Below the pieces are notes generated by a model. The model did no database searches. It saw nothing but the letters and a program-made list of their open reading frames with translations, and was not told the origin of the DNA. From positions 4,108,501 to 4,172,500 of the forward strand of contig NZ_LT963352.1 of assembly GCF_900236475.1 (NCBI RefSeq): DNA of 64,000 nucleotides. The letters are read 5' to 3'. The DNA is from Streptomyces chartreusis NRRL 3882 (GTDB taxonomy: Bacteria > Actinomycetota > Actinomycetes > Streptomycetales > Streptomycetaceae). The translations under genes and the position numbers were made by a program. Below, one piece after another: positions 53,565 to 63,132 of the stretch. How positions within the stretch are numbered: the first letter of the stretch is position 1; each line of letters opens with the position of its first letter.

Positions 53565-54901
53565 GCGTCGTCCTCGTCCGGCAGGGCGACCGGCAGGAAC
53601 ACCGTCACCTCGTAACCTCCGTCGTCCGTCGGGCCCGCCGTCATCTCACCGCTCAGCATCGTCACGCGCTCCCGCATGCCCGTGATGCCGTGTCCGGCGC
53701 CCGGCGAGGGCTTGATCAGGCTCGGGTTCGGCGGCGGCCCGTTGACTATGCGCAGGCCCAGGCCGCCGAGCACGTACCCGATCTCGACGCGGGCGCTCGC
53801 ACCCGGCGCGTGCCGCAGGGTGTTGCTGAGGGCCTCCTGCACGATCCGGTACGCCGACAGTTCCACGCCCTGCGGCAGCTCGCGCACCGCGCCGGTCACC
53901 ACCTTCTCGACCCCCGAACCGGCCTCCCGCACATTGGCCAGCAGCCCCTCCAGGTCGGCGAGCGTGGGCTGCGGGGCGTCCGGGGCCTCGTAGTCCTCGG
54001 CGCGGACGACGCCCAGGACACGGCGCAGCTCGGTCAGGGCCGCCACCGCGTTCTCCCGGATCGTGGCGAAGGCCTTCTCAAGCTCCGGCGGCGGGTTCTC
54101 CACCCGGTAGGGTGCGGCCTCCGCCTGGATGGCGACCACCGACATGTGGTGGGCGACCACGTCGTGCAGCTCGCGCGCGATCGTCGTGCGCTCCTCCAGC
54201 AGCGTGCGGCGGGAGCGCTCGTGCGCGGTGACCGTCTGCTGCGCGGTGACCTCCTGCTCCGCGTGGCGGCGGATGTGCCAGACGGTGACGCAGAGCAGGA
54301 TCATGGCCGAGAACACCAGCATCGGACCGGAGTTGGTGCCGTACACGTAGGTCGGGCCGATGCCGGTGTCCGCGATGAGCGCGTACAGCGCCGTCAGCGC
54401 CCACATCCACCCGGCCGTACGCGGCCTGGTACGCATGGCCACGACCGTCAGCACCGTCAGGTGGCAGGCGAAACTGCCTGCCGCCCAGGGCCACTCGCCC
54501 CAGTTGCTGCCGAGCACGGCGGCCAAGGGAGTGGATGCCATGGACGCCCAGAATGCTCCGACCGGCCGGATCATGGTCAGCAGGACAGGGAGCACGGTCA
54601 GCGGAGCGATCAGCAGCACCTCGCCGTCGGTGTCGACGCTGGAGAGGAGCAGGGTGATCAGGGCCGCCATGGCTATCAGGGCGTGCGGTGTCCAGGTCGC
54701 GTACTCCCTCAGGCGGGCGGGCAGCCGTCGGATGATCCGCCCGTCCGTGCGTCTGCGCGGCAGCGGCCGGTAGGCGAACGCGTTGTGGAAGAGGTCCTGC
54801 CGCAGCCCGCGCAGGGAATCCACGGCCACCCGGTACTCCGGGCTGCGCGCTTTCGCCCTGTCCCCCGGCGGCGTGGTCTGCATGTGAGTCGTCTCGGTCA
54901 C
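53561..54901 (-). CDS. NarL-family sensor histidine kinase (tandem system 1)
   Basis: This 446-residue kinase has about five or six membrane segments (about 75-210) without a large external sensor. The DHp motif ERTTIARELHDVVAHHMSVVAIQAEAAPYRV and an HATPase_c domain with NTLRHAPGA and GAGHGITGMRERV follow. GTG 54901 is used; an ATG seven codons later is possible. It phosphorylates the downstream-coded regulator. The signal is unknown. Confidence 0.93.
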   Translation of the reverse strand: MTETTHMQTTPPGDRAKARSPEYRVAVDSLRGLRQDLFHNAFAYRPLPRRRTDGRIIRRLPARLREYATWTPHALIAMAALITLLLSSVDTDGEVLLIAPLTVLPVLLTMIRPVGAFWASMASTPLAAVLGSNWGEWPWAAGSFACHLTVLTVVAMRTRPRTAGWMWALTALYALIADTGIGPTYVYGTNSGPMLVFSAMILLCVTVWHIRRHAEQEVTAQQTVTAHERSRRTLLEERTTIARELHDVVAHHMSVVAIQAEAAPYRVENPPPELEKAFATIRENAVAALTELRRVLGVVRAEDYEAPDAPQPTLADLEGLLANVREAGSGVEKVVTGAVRELPQGVELSAYRIVQEALSNTLRHAPGASARVEIGYVLGGLGLRIVNGPPPNPSLIKPSPGAGHGITGMRERVTMLSGEMTAGPTDDGGYEVTVFLPVALPDEDDA

Positions 54902-54991
54902 GTACAGAACGGTAAGCGCGCCCCCGGGTCGCGGTCGTCCCCTTGGAGAGGGGTCCCCCGGAGTCCCCCTCAGGTACTACGGGGCCTGCGC

Positions 54992-55675
54992 CTAGTACCC
55001 CGACGGCCGGACCAGCCCCGACTCGTAGGCGAACACCGCCGCCTGCGTCCGGTCCCGCAGGCCCAGCTTCACCAGGATCCGGCCCACATGGGTCTTCACC
55101 GTCTGCTCGGCGACGAACAGGTGCCGGGAGATCTCCCCGTTCGACAGGCCCTGCGCGATCAGGGCGAGCACCTCCGTCTCCCGCTCGGTCAGGTCACCGA
55201 TCCGCTCCTTGAGCGGGGCGCGGGGCCGGTCGTCCAGCCGGGAGAACTCGGCGATCAGCTTGCGGGTGATGACCGGGGCGAGCAGCGCGTCACCGGCCGC
55301 GATCACCCGGACCGCCTCGGCGAGCTGCTCCGACGACGCGTCCTTCAGCAGGAACCCGGAGGCTCCGGCGCGCAGCGCGTCGTACACGTACTCGTCGAGG
55401 TCGAAGGTGGTGAGCACCAGCACCTTGACGTCCGGGTTCGCGGTCGTGATGCGCTCGGTGGCCTCGATGCCGCCGATCCCGGGCATGCGGATGTCCATGA
55501 GGACGACGTCCGGGGCGGTCTCGGCGGCCCTCGCGACGCCGCCCTCTCCGTCCTTCGCCTCGCCCACGACCTCTATGTCGGGCTGGGTGCCGAGCAGCAC
55601 GGTGAAGCCCTGCCGGACCATCGCCTGGTCGTCGACGATGAGAACCCGGATGGGTCGGCCGGCGCTGCTCGTCAT
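54992..55675 (-). CDS. NarL/LuxR-type response regulator (tandem system 2)
   Basis: In this 227-residue protein, the receiver has Asp in VVLMDIRMPG, and the HTH reads LTERETEVLALIAQGLSNGEISRHLFVAEQTVKTHVGRIL. It overlaps the kinase stop (ATGA) and lies last in a four-gene operon. Very similar in sequence to the regulator at 52899, which supports a tandem duplication. Confidence 0.95.
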   Translation of the reverse strand: MTSSAGRPIRVLIVDDQAMVRQGFTVLLGTQPDIEVVGEAKDGEGGVARAAETAPDVVLMDIRMPGIGGIEATERITTANPDVKVLVLTTFDLDEYVYDALRAGASGFLLKDASSEQLAEAVRVIAAGDALLAPVITRKLIAEFSRLDDRPRAPLKERIGDLTERETEVLALIAQGLSNGEISRHLFVAEQTVKTHVGRILVKLGLRDRTQAAVFAYESGLVRPSGY

Positions 55676-57036
55676 GGGGTCCCTCCCGGGGGATCGGTGG
55701 TGGTGCCGGTGGAACGAGTGGTGCCCGGGGCGTCGGCGGGCGGCGTGTCCGGAAGGAACGCGGTCACCTTGAAGCCGTCCCAGTGCCACGGGTGCGCCGT
55801 CATGGTGCCACCGAGCATCGCGACCCGCTCCCGCATGCCGAGCAGTCCGTGCCCGGCTCCCGTCGAGGGCGGTGCGGGCCCGGTCGGCCGGCCGTTGACG
55901 ACCTCCACCTCCAGCCCGTCCGGCTGATACGTGAGACGGACCGTGGCTCGCGCGCCGGGCGCGTGCCGCAGGACGTTGCTCAGCGCCTCCTGCACGATCC
56001 GGTACGCCGACAGCTCCACGCCGGGCGGCAGCGGCCGCCGCTCGCCGTTGATCTCGGTGATGACCTCGCGGCCGGCGGCCCGGGTGTTCTCCACCAGCGC
56101 GTCGAGCCGGTCGAGGGTGGGCTGCGGGGCGTGGCCGGCGGGATCCCCCGGTTCGGCCTGCTCGGAGCGCAGCACGCCCAGCACCCGGCGCAGCTCGGTC
56201 AGCGCCTCCAGCGCGTTCTGCCGGATACCGGCGAGGTTCTCCTTGAGTTCGTCGGGCGGGTTCTCGACGAGGTGCGGGGCGACCTGCGCCTGGATGGAGA
56301 TGACCGACATGTGGTGGGCCACCACGTCGTGCAGCTCCCGGGCGATGCGGCTGCGCTCTTCCAGCAGGGTGCGCCGGGTGCGCTCCTCGGCGGTGAGCGT
56401 GGTCTGCTCGACCAGTTGCGCGCGGGCCTCGCGGCGACCGCGCAGGGCGGTGCCGACGACCACGACGACGGCGAACAGGGAGAGTGAGAGCACGCCGGTG
56501 GTGTCGTAGCGCTCCGCGTCCCGCAGGCCCTCCAGCCCGTAGGTGAGCAGCGCGGTCACCGCCAGGGTCGCTATCGCCGCGCGGGTGGGCACCCGCAGGG
56601 CGAGCAGCAGCAGCACGAACATCTCGGCGACGATGCCGGCCGCGGTCCAGGGCCAGGTGTAGGTCTCCGGGTCGAAACCGAGCCGGCCGCGCACCGCCAC
56701 GGCTCCCACGACGAAGGCGCCCATGGACAGCCACCACGCCGGCACCGGCCGCCACAGTCCCAGGACCATGGCGCCGCCCTGCCCGGCCGCCACCAGGAAG
56801 GCCAGGTTGGGGCCGAGATGGCCGTTGTCGTTCATGTCGCCGGTGCCGCCGACCGTGACGCCGAATGCCGCCAGGCACACCAGTCCGTGGGGCAGCCAGC
56901 GCAGCCAGGTGGAGGGCGGCAGCGGATCTGCCCGGAGGGTCCACAGGTCCTCGCGCAGCACCCGCAGCCAGCCCCCGACGCGCGCCCGCAGCGCGCGGCC
57001 CACCCCCGTGTCCGTCACGCGCCCCAGCCTAGACAT
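55672..57036 (-). CDS. NarL-family sensor histidine kinase (tandem system 2)
   Basis: This 454-residue kinase has a membrane-spanning N-terminal half (about five segments, 48-205), HDVVAHHMSVISIQAQVAPHLV as phospho-acceptor region, and HATPase_c with NVLRHAPGA and GAGHGLLGMRERV. ATG 57036 with GGAGG 7 bases upstream is the start; the 8-bp overlap with the acyltransferase stop indicates translational coupling. Paralogue of the kinase at 53561. Confidence 0.93.
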   Translation of the reverse strand: MSRLGRVTDTGVGRALRARVGGWLRVLREDLWTLRADPLPPSTWLRWLPHGLVCLAAFGVTVGGTGDMNDNGHLGPNLAFLVAAGQGGAMVLGLWRPVPAWWLSMGAFVVGAVAVRGRLGFDPETYTWPWTAAGIVAEMFVLLLLALRVPTRAAIATLAVTALLTYGLEGLRDAERYDTTGVLSLSLFAVVVVVGTALRGRREARAQLVEQTTLTAEERTRRTLLEERSRIARELHDVVAHHMSVISIQAQVAPHLVENPPDELKENLAGIRQNALEALTELRRVLGVLRSEQAEPGDPAGHAPQPTLDRLDALVENTRAAGREVITEINGERRPLPPGVELSAYRIVQEALSNVLRHAPGARATVRLTYQPDGLEVEVVNGRPTGPAPPSTGAGHGLLGMRERVAMLGGTMTAHPWHWDGFKVTAFLPDTPPADAPGTTRSTGTTTDPPGGTP

Positions 57037-58237
57037 GGCGCGCCTCCACCGCTGTTGCCCGGTCGGACGGACGGTGCGCCCGCACCACCCGCGACCGCCG
57101 GCTCCGGCCACCACTCCGCTCGCAGGACCGGAAGGCGGCCCAGCAGACGGCGAGGGCCAGGGCGAACACGGGCAGCCAGAGCAGCCGGGCCCCGACCCAG
57201 CCGAGGCTGTCGGGCGGCGTGTGCAGACCGGGGAGCCGGCCGGCGAGGAGGCCGGTGGCCGTCGTGGCCATCAGGGCCGTCTGGTGCCACAGGAAGATGG
57301 TCATCGCGGAGAGGTTGACGAGGGCCACCGCCGCCCACGCCACGGGCCGGCGCATCGCCCGCCGCAGCCGCTCGCGCAGCAGCAGGGCGAGACCGCACTG
57401 GGCCAGCCCGAAGGTGACGACCGCCAGCGTCGGCGGGTCCAGGTTGGACATGCCCTCGCCCGGGACGCCGACCATCGACGCCGGATAGCCCGCCCACGCG
57501 ACGAGCCCCGCGGTCGCCACGGCACCGCCGGCCAGCAGGATCCAGCCCGCGCGGCGCCGCTCCAGCTCGCCCCGGGTCCAGGCCGCGCCCAGCGTGAAGG
57601 GCACCAGCCAGCCCGCGGCCACGTTCACCCAGCCCAGCCAGGAAGGGCCGCCGAGACCGAAGCGCAACAGGTCCACGTGCAGTACGACGGCCAGCGGCCA
57701 GAGCGGGTTGAGCCGGGTCAGCAGCGGTGTCGCCGCCGTCAGGGCCGCGAACACCACGAGGAACCACAGCGGGGACAGGGCCAGTTTCACCAGCGTCCGG
57801 ACCGTCCCGAACTCGGCGCCCGACAGCAGCAGGGCGAGTGCGGCGACCGTCCACAGGCCGAGGACGGCCGCGACCGGTGTGAACAGCCGGGTCAGCCGGG
57901 CCGCCAGCCAGCGGTGGTACGGGATGCCACGGGCCCGGGCCGAGGCCAGGCTGCGGGTCGCGACATGGCCGCCGACCAGGAAGAACACGGCGAGCGTCTG
58001 GAACAGCCAGGAGACGGGCGTCAGCCAGGGCATGTGCTGGAGAGGACTCGCCGAGCGCAGGGTGCCGCTGTCGGCGACCAGGGCCGTGACCAGCCAGTGC
58101 CCGAGGACGACGCCGAGGACCGCGGCGGCGCGCAGGGCGTCCACGGCCCGGTCACGGTCGGCCGGGGTGGCCGCGGCGACGCGTTCGGCGCCACGGCGCA
58201 CCCGGTGCCGGACTCCTCGTACTCCGACGTCAGTCAT
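57029..58237 (-). CDS. Acyltransferase-3 family membrane protein
   Basis: This 402-residue protein has about ten membrane helices. RAVDALRAAAVLGVVLGHWLVTAL resembles the R-H motif of the OafA/AT3 family, with LFQTLAVFFLVGGHVA following. The role is usually O-acylation of envelope sugars or glycans. It overlaps the upstream hydrolase stop and downstream kinase start, each by 8 bp, so the four genes form one coupled operon. Confidence 0.9.
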   Translation of the reverse strand: MTDVGVRGVRHRVRRGAERVAAATPADRDRAVDALRAAAVLGVVLGHWLVTALVADSGTLRSASPLQHMPWLTPVSWLFQTLAVFFLVGGHVATRSLASARARGIPYHRWLAARLTRLFTPVAAVLGLWTVAALALLLSGAEFGTVRTLVKLALSPLWFLVVFAALTAATPLLTRLNPLWPLAVVLHVDLLRFGLGGPSWLGWVNVAAGWLVPFTLGAAWTRGELERRRAGWILLAGGAVATAGLVAWAGYPASMVGVPGEGMSNLDPPTLAVVTFGLAQCGLALLLRERLRRAMRRPVAWAAVALVNLSAMTIFLWHQTALMATTATGLLAGRLPGLHTPPDSLGWVGARLLWLPVFALALAVCWAAFRSCERSGGRSRRSRVVRAHRPSDRATAVEARHV

Positions 58238-59231
58238 GGGTCACCGCCTTGGTCTCGCCCAGGACGATCCGGGCCAGGTTGGTCAGGGAGGTCGTGCCGG
58301 GTCTGAAGTAGTCGCTGTGGCCGCCGTCGCCGACCGCGAACACCCGGGCGCCGAAGGCCGGGGAGACGGGGTCGGTGCCGAAGCCGACGGTGGTGCCGAA
58401 CAGGTCCGCGCTGACGTGCGGGACGTTCTCCACCCAGTCGTCGCCGCCGCGGGCCGCCCAGACGCGGGCGCGGGTGTGCAGGGCGGCCACGGAGTCCGCG
58501 CCGGTGCCGGGACTGCCGACGAGCGCGATGTCGTCGACGGCGAGCCCGGCGGCGGCCCGGCCGCAGACGACCGAGCCGTACGAGTGGCACAGCAGGGAGA
58601 TGCGCGGTCCGCCGCCCGTTACGGCGCGCAGGTCGGCGACGAGCCCGCGCAGCCGCGGGGCCGCCTGCTCCGCCCTGCCCGTCGTCGTGACCGTCGTGCT
58701 CACCGTGCCCGGCGTCTCGTAGCCCAGCCAGGCCACGACCGCCGTGCGCGTGCCCTCGGGGGCCTCCCGTTCGAGCCGGCCGTACAGGGCGGCGGCGGCC
58801 GCGTGGAACCGGCCGTAGGTGTCGAGGCTCGTGTCGGAGCCGGGGACCAGGACGGCGATGCGGTCGGCGCGGGCGAGGTCGCCCAGCACCTCCGTCACCC
58901 GGCCGGAACCACGGCCGTCGAAGAGGAGGAGGTGCCGGGCCGGGGCGGCCAGGTGACGGTCCGTCGCGGCCCGGTCCCGGTCGTGGTGGGCGGCGGCCAT
59001 GCGGGCCGCTTCGGCGGCGTTGGCACGGTTGGCCGCGTACGCCTCGTCGAGCGTCGACGCGCTGAGCGGTGCGAGGGAGGCGGGTGCGGGCGCGGGGATC
59101 TCCGGGCGCCCCGCCGCGGAGAGGGGGAACACCACCGCACCGGTGATGAGGGCGGCGAGCGCGGCCCGCCGCCATCGGTGGCCGCGGCGCCGAGCGCCTT
59201 CACCCCAGCCGTGTTCCGCCGCGAACCCCAT
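58230..59231 (-). CDS. Exported alpha/beta-hydrolase (DUF1023 type)
   Basis: This 333-residue protein has a basic N-terminus and a hydrophobic helix (about 21-42), a signal or anchor. The catalytic elbow LLCHSYGSVVCG, GDLARADRIAVLVPGSDTSLDTYGRF and a C-terminal His region (GDGGHSDYFRPG) are those of DUF1023 hydrolases. First gene of the four-gene operon with acyltransferase, kinase and regulator. Substrate unknown. Confidence 0.88.
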   Translation of the reverse strand: MGFAAEHGWGEGARRRGHRWRRAALAALITGAVVFPLSAAGRPEIPAPAPASLAPLSASTLDEAYAANRANAAEAARMAAAHHDRDRAATDRHLAAPARHLLLFDGRGSGRVTEVLGDLARADRIAVLVPGSDTSLDTYGRFHAAAAALYGRLEREAPEGTRTAVVAWLGYETPGTVSTTVTTTGRAEQAAPRLRGLVADLRAVTGGGPRISLLCHSYGSVVCGRAAAGLAVDDIALVGSPGTGADSVAALHTRARVWAARGGDDWVENVPHVSADLFGTTVGFGTDPVSPAFGARVFAVGDGGHSDYFRPGTTSLTNLARIVLGETKAVTHD

Positions 59232-59381
59232 GGTCGTCCCCTCCCGCCCACCCGGCCATCGGGTCTGCGTGGAAGGGAAGTTACGGACCGGGACTCGTCG
59301 TCCGCGTCACACCGCGGAGCTCACCCGCGGCCTGGCTCTCAGGTACTACGGGTACGACCCAAGGGTTGGACCGGGGGCCGC

Positions 59382-60248
59382 TCACCAGGCCAGTTGGGCG
59401 ATCTCCTCCACGACCACCGCGCACGCGTCCGCCGCCGGGTCGATGAGCGGGAAGTGCCCCACGTCCTCCAGCAGCGTCACGCCCACCATCTCCCCGGCCT
59501 TCGCCGCCGCATCCGCGTAGGACTCGGCGACCATCTGCGGCACGTCGAGGTCCGTGCGGCCCTGGACGAGGGTGGTGGCGATGCCGGTGGGCAGCAGCAG
59601 CGCCGGGTCCGCGTACGGCTGCCGCTCGGCGAAGTGCTCGTCCCCGCCCAGGAGTTGCCGTACGGCTCCGCCGCACACGTCCAGCTTGTCGGCGACCGCG
59701 AGGTCCGCGATCGGGGCGAGGGCGACGACACCGCGCAGGGACGCCGGGCTGCCGCCGCGCCAGGGCGAGCCGGCCGGCAGGACGTGCCGGGCCGCGGCCC
59801 ACAGCGCGAGGTGCCCGCCCGCCGAGTGACCGGTGAGGACCGTACGGCGCGGGTCGGCCTGCGGCAGCAGCTCCCGGACGAGCGCCGGAAGGGCGTCCAG
59901 CGCCGCCGAGACGTCGTCGAAGGTGTCGGGCCAGCGGCCCGCGACGGAGTCGTCGTCACCACCGCGCCGGTACTCGGCACTGGCCACGGCGAACCCGCGC
60001 CGGGCGAGGAAGTCCGCGAACGGGCTGATGTGACGCCGGTCGTACGGCGCCCGCCAGGCACCGCCGTGCAGCACGAGGACGACCGGGGCGGGGCCGCCCG
60101 GGCCGCCCTCCGCGCGCGGGGCGTAGAAGTCGATCACCTGGTCGGGGTGGTCGCCGTAGGCGGCGGTGGCGTCGGGGTCGACGGGCGCGTGGGAGAACAC
60201 CGATTTCTCCTCGGCGGCGGCCCGTGCTGCTGCGACGTCGTCCGTCAT
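59382..60248 (-). CDS. Alpha/beta-hydrolase, likely kynurenine formamidase
   Basis: This 288-residue protein has the HGGAW motif after LVLHGG, the nucleophile GHSAGGHLALWAA and a C-terminal His in EDVGHFPLID. The layout and HGGxW are typical of arylformamidases (KynB-like). Its position near kynureninase and tryptophan 2,3-dioxygenase supports hydrolysis of N-formylkynurenine. Other esterase roles are possible. It is separated from kynureninase by a strong terminator and so has its own promoter. Confidence 0.7.
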   Translation of the reverse strand: MTDDVAAARAAAEEKSVFSHAPVDPDATAAYGDHPDQVIDFYAPRAEGGPGGPAPVVLVLHGGAWRAPYDRRHISPFADFLARRGFAVASAEYRRGGDDDSVAGRWPDTFDDVSAALDALPALVRELLPQADPRRTVLTGHSAGGHLALWAAARHVLPAGSPWRGGSPASLRGVVALAPIADLAVADKLDVCGGAVRQLLGGDEHFAERQPYADPALLLPTGIATTLVQGRTDLDVPQMVAESYADAAAKAGEMVGVTLLEDVGHFPLIDPAADACAVVVEEIAQLAW

Positions 60249-60390
60249 GCGCCAACCTCTCAGCGTTCAAACGTATGTGGCGGACCAGGTGGGGATTCGG
60301 CCGTTGGCCGGGACGGTATCAGGCGCGTGACATGCGCGGACACGGGGATGTCACGCTCGGTGAAGCTCAAGCGGTTCTGTCGTTCCGGCG

Positions 60391-60429
60391 CGACGGGGCC
60401 GGGCCTGGGCAGCGGGCCCGGCCCCGTCG
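60391..60429 (-). terminator. Strong terminator after kynureninase
   Basis: A 15-bp perfect stem (60391-60405 with 60415-60429), CGACGGGGCCGGGCC paired with its complement, with a 9-base loop. It lies just after the kynureninase stop at 60434 in its leftward direction. Confidence 0.9.
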
Positions 60430-60433
60430 GCGC

Positions 60434-61618
60434 TCACGCCAGCGTCCCGGCCAGCACCCGCGCCGCCCGCTCCACGTCGGCGAAGCCCACGTACAGCGGT
60501 GTGAAGCCGAACCGCAGCACGTCCGGCGCCCGGAAGTCGCCGACCACACCCCGCTCGACGAGCCGTTTCATCACCTCACCGGCGTCGTCACAGCGCAGGG
60601 CGATCTGGCTGCCCCGCTCCGCGTGCGGCACCGGCGTCAGGCACTCGACCCTGCCCTCGGGCACGTAGGCGGCCACGCACTGCAGGAAGAAGTCCGTCAG
60701 CGCGAGCGACTTGGCCCGCACCGCCTCGATCCGCACCCCGTCCCACACCTCCAGGGCCGCCTCCAGGGCGAGCATGGAGAGGATGTCCGGTGTGCCGACC
60801 CGGCCGCGCAGGGCGCCGGGGGCCGGCTCGTACCCGCTCCGCATCCCGAACGGCTCGGCGTGGGAGTTCCAGCCCGGCAGCGGGGAGTCGAAGCGGTCCT
60901 GAAGCCCCCGGCGCACGTACAGGTACGCCGGTGAACCCGGCCCGCCGTTCAGGTACTTGTAGGTGCAGCCGACCGCGAGATCCACGCCGTGCTCGTCGAG
61001 GCCCACGGGCAGCGCGCCCGCGCTGTGGCACAGGTCCCAGACGGCGTACGCGCCGGCCTCGTGCACGGCGGCCGTCAGCGCCGGCAGGTCGTGCAGCCGG
61101 CCGGTGCGGTAGTCGACGTGGTTGAGGAGCACGGCGGCGGTACGGTCGCCCAGCGCGTCCGGCACCTGAGCCGGTGCCACCGGACGCAGGGTGCGGCCGG
61201 TCATCCGGGCGGCGGACTCGGCGATGTACCCGTCGGTGGGGAAGGTCGTGGCGTCGACGAGGATCTCGTCGCGGCCCTCCCCGGCCATTCGCACCGCCCC
61301 CACAAGTGCCTTGAAGACGTTGACACTCGTCGAGTCGCCCACCACGATCTGCCCGGGCGCCGCCCCGACCAGCGGGGCGATCCGGTCACCGATCCGCTCG
61401 GGCGCCGTCCACCAGCCGCTCTCCTCCCAGGACCGGATGCGCAGCTCGCCCCACTGACGGCGTACGACGTCCTCGACCCGCCCGGGGACGACGGCCGCCA
61501 GCGCGCCGAGCGAGTTGCCGTCGAGGTACGCGACGTCGTCGAGAACGAACTCGCCCCGCTTGTCCGCCAGTTCGTCGGCGGCGTCCAGCTTCTCCGCGCG
61601 CATCGCGAGTTCAGACAT
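60434..61618 (-). CDS. kynU: Kynureninase
   Basis: This 394-residue PLP enzyme cleaves kynurenine to anthranilate and alanine. DGNSLGALAAVVPGRVEDVVRRQW, STSVNVFKALVGAVRM, AVWDLCHSAGALPV and the cofactor lysine in GCTYKYLNGGPGSPAYLYV are the diagnostic stretches. ATG 61618 overlaps the dioxygenase stop by 8 bp, so translation is coupled. Terminated by the hairpin at 60391-60429. Confidence 0.95.
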   Translation of the reverse strand: MSELAMRAEKLDAADELADKRGEFVLDDVAYLDGNSLGALAAVVPGRVEDVVRRQWGELRIRSWEESGWWTAPERIGDRIAPLVGAAPGQIVVGDSTSVNVFKALVGAVRMAGEGRDEILVDATTFPTDGYIAESAARMTGRTLRPVAPAQVPDALGDRTAAVLLNHVDYRTGRLHDLPALTAAVHEAGAYAVWDLCHSAGALPVGLDEHGVDLAVGCTYKYLNGGPGSPAYLYVRRGLQDRFDSPLPGWNSHAEPFGMRSGYEPAPGALRGRVGTPDILSMLALEAALEVWDGVRIEAVRAKSLALTDFFLQCVAAYVPEGRVECLTPVPHAERGSQIALRCDDAGEVMKRLVERGVVGDFRAPDVLRFGFTPLYVGFADVERAARVLAGTLA

Positions 61619-62441
61619 AGGACCGCGCCGTCCACAGCTCGGGGAACACGCTCTTCTGCGCCCGCTTCTCCAGCCAGGCCACCCCGGCGGAACCGCCCGT
61701 GCCGGTCTTGGCGCCCATCGCGCGGCGGGTGGCGACGAGGTGGTCGTTGCGCCAGCGCCACACCAGCTCGGCGACATCGGTCAACGCCTCGCCGAGCCGG
61801 GCGATCTCGCCGCTCTCGTCACCCGAGTAGACGGCCGTCCAGGCCGCCTCCACCTCCGGGGACGGCTCGTAGCGCAGCGACACGTCACGCCGCAGCACGG
61901 CCTCGGGGATGTCGTACCCGCGCCGCGCCAGCAGCCGCACCACCTCGTCGTACAGGCTCGGCTCGTGCAACGCCTTCTCCAGCTCGGCGTGCACGCGCGG
62001 CGCCCCCCGGTGCGGGACCAGCATGGACGCGGACTTGTCGCCGAGCAGGAACTCCATCCGCCGGTACATCGCCGACTGGAACCCCGAGCCCTCGCCGAGG
62101 GCGGACCGGTACGAGTTGAACTGGGCCGGCGTGAGCTGGCCGAGCGGCTTCCAGGAGGCGTTGAGCGCCTCCAGCTCGCGCACGGACCGCTTCAGGGCGG
62201 CGATCGCGGTGGGCACGTCGTCGCCGCGCAGCGCGTGTGCCGCCGTCTCCCACTCGTGGACGATGACGGTGAACCACAGCTCCATCACCTGGGTGGTGAC
62301 CAGGAAGACCATCTCTCCGGGGTCGTCGGAGAGGGTGTGCTGGAGGTGGGTGAGCACGTCCGCCTTGACGTAGTCCTCGTACGGCGTCGTGCCATGGAAA
62401 TCGAGATGCGGGGTCTCGGGCTCGTGAGCCTCGTGGGACAT
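61611..62441 (-). CDS. kynA: Tryptophan 2,3-dioxygenase
   Basis: This 276-residue haem enzyme opens the indole ring of tryptophan to N-formylkynurenine. FLVTTQVMELWFTVIVHEWE, GSGFQSAMYRRMEFLLGDK, and WRWRNDHLVATRRAMGAKTGTGGSAGV (with the haem-ligand His) are family hallmarks. Length is typical. It is the first gene of the kynA-kynU pair, 149 bp from DUF3151. Confidence 0.95.
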   Translation of the reverse strand: MSHEAHEPETPHLDFHGTTPYEDYVKADVLTHLQHTLSDDPGEMVFLVTTQVMELWFTVIVHEWETAAHALRGDDVPTAIAALKRSVRELEALNASWKPLGQLTPAQFNSYRSALGEGSGFQSAMYRRMEFLLGDKSASMLVPHRGAPRVHAELEKALHEPSLYDEVVRLLARRGYDIPEAVLRRDVSLRYEPSPEVEAAWTAVYSGDESGEIARLGEALTDVAELVWRWRNDHLVATRRAMGAKTGTGGSAGVAWLEKRAQKSVFPELWTARSYV

Positions 62442-62547
62442 CGCTGTCTCCTGCAGATAACTCCGGGTAGCGGTCCGCCCCTGCCGATGCCGGCACGGGG
62501 GCCCCGGTCCCCAGGGGCATACTCCGCAATCGTCCCCCGAAACCGCA

Positions 62548-62574
62548 AGGCCCGCCCGCTCGGCGGACGGGCCT
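62548..62574 (-). terminator. Terminator after the DUF3151 gene
   Basis: AGGCCCG-C-CCGC / GCGG-A-CGGGCCT forms an 11-bp stem with one mismatch and a TCG loop, 16 bp beyond the DUF3151 stop in its leftward direction. Confidence 0.75.
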
Positions 62575-62590
62575 CACACACGGACCGCTG

Positions 62591-63004
62591 TCAGCCCAGG
62601 ACCTGCGCCGCCTCCGGCGAGGAGTCCTTGAGGAACTGGGAGCAGCGCTCGTACTCCTCCTGCTCGCCGATCGCCTGTGCGGCACGGGCGAGGGCGTGCA
62701 GGGCACGCAGGAAGCCGCGGTTCGGCTCGTGCTCCCAGGGGACCGGGCCGTGGCCCTTCCAGCCGTTGCGGCGCAGCGCGTCGAGGCCGCGGTGGTAGCC
62801 CGTACGGGCGTACGCGTACGACTCGACGGTCGCGCCCCGCTCGAACGCCTCGTCGGCGAGCTGCGCCCAGGCGAGCGAGGAGGTGGGGTGCGCGGCGGCG
62901 ACGTCGACCGGCGCGGTACCCGACGCGAGCATTTCCCGTGGCCCGGGGTCGTCGGGGAGGTGGGTCGGGGGCGGGCCCCCGAGGAGGTTCTCGTGAATGG
63001 ACAT
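62591..63004 (-). CDS. DUF3151 protein
   Basis: This 137-residue soluble helical protein is MSIHENLLGG at ATG 63004, then LAWAQLADEAFERGATVESYAYARTGYHRGLDALRRNGWKGHGPVPWEHEPNRGFLRALHALARAAQAIGE. The last stretch is the conserved core of DUF3151, restricted to actinobacteria. Function unknown; no operon partner is visible. Confidence 0.92.
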   Translation of the reverse strand: MSIHENLLGGPPPTHLPDDPGPREMLASGTAPVDVAAAHPTSSLAWAQLADEAFERGATVESYAYARTGYHRGLDALRRNGWKGHGPVPWEHEPNRGFLRALHALARAAQAIGEQEEYERCSQFLKDSSPEAAQVLG

Positions 63005-63132
63005 GCCCCAAGTCTGCCGCAGGCATGAGCTGCGGGCAGTCGTGCCAGTTGGGGCGGCACCCGTCCCGAAGAAGCGGCACCCCGCCCCGCCGGGTTGCGC
63101 AACACCCCGGCGCGAGCCCGAACGCCCCGTCC

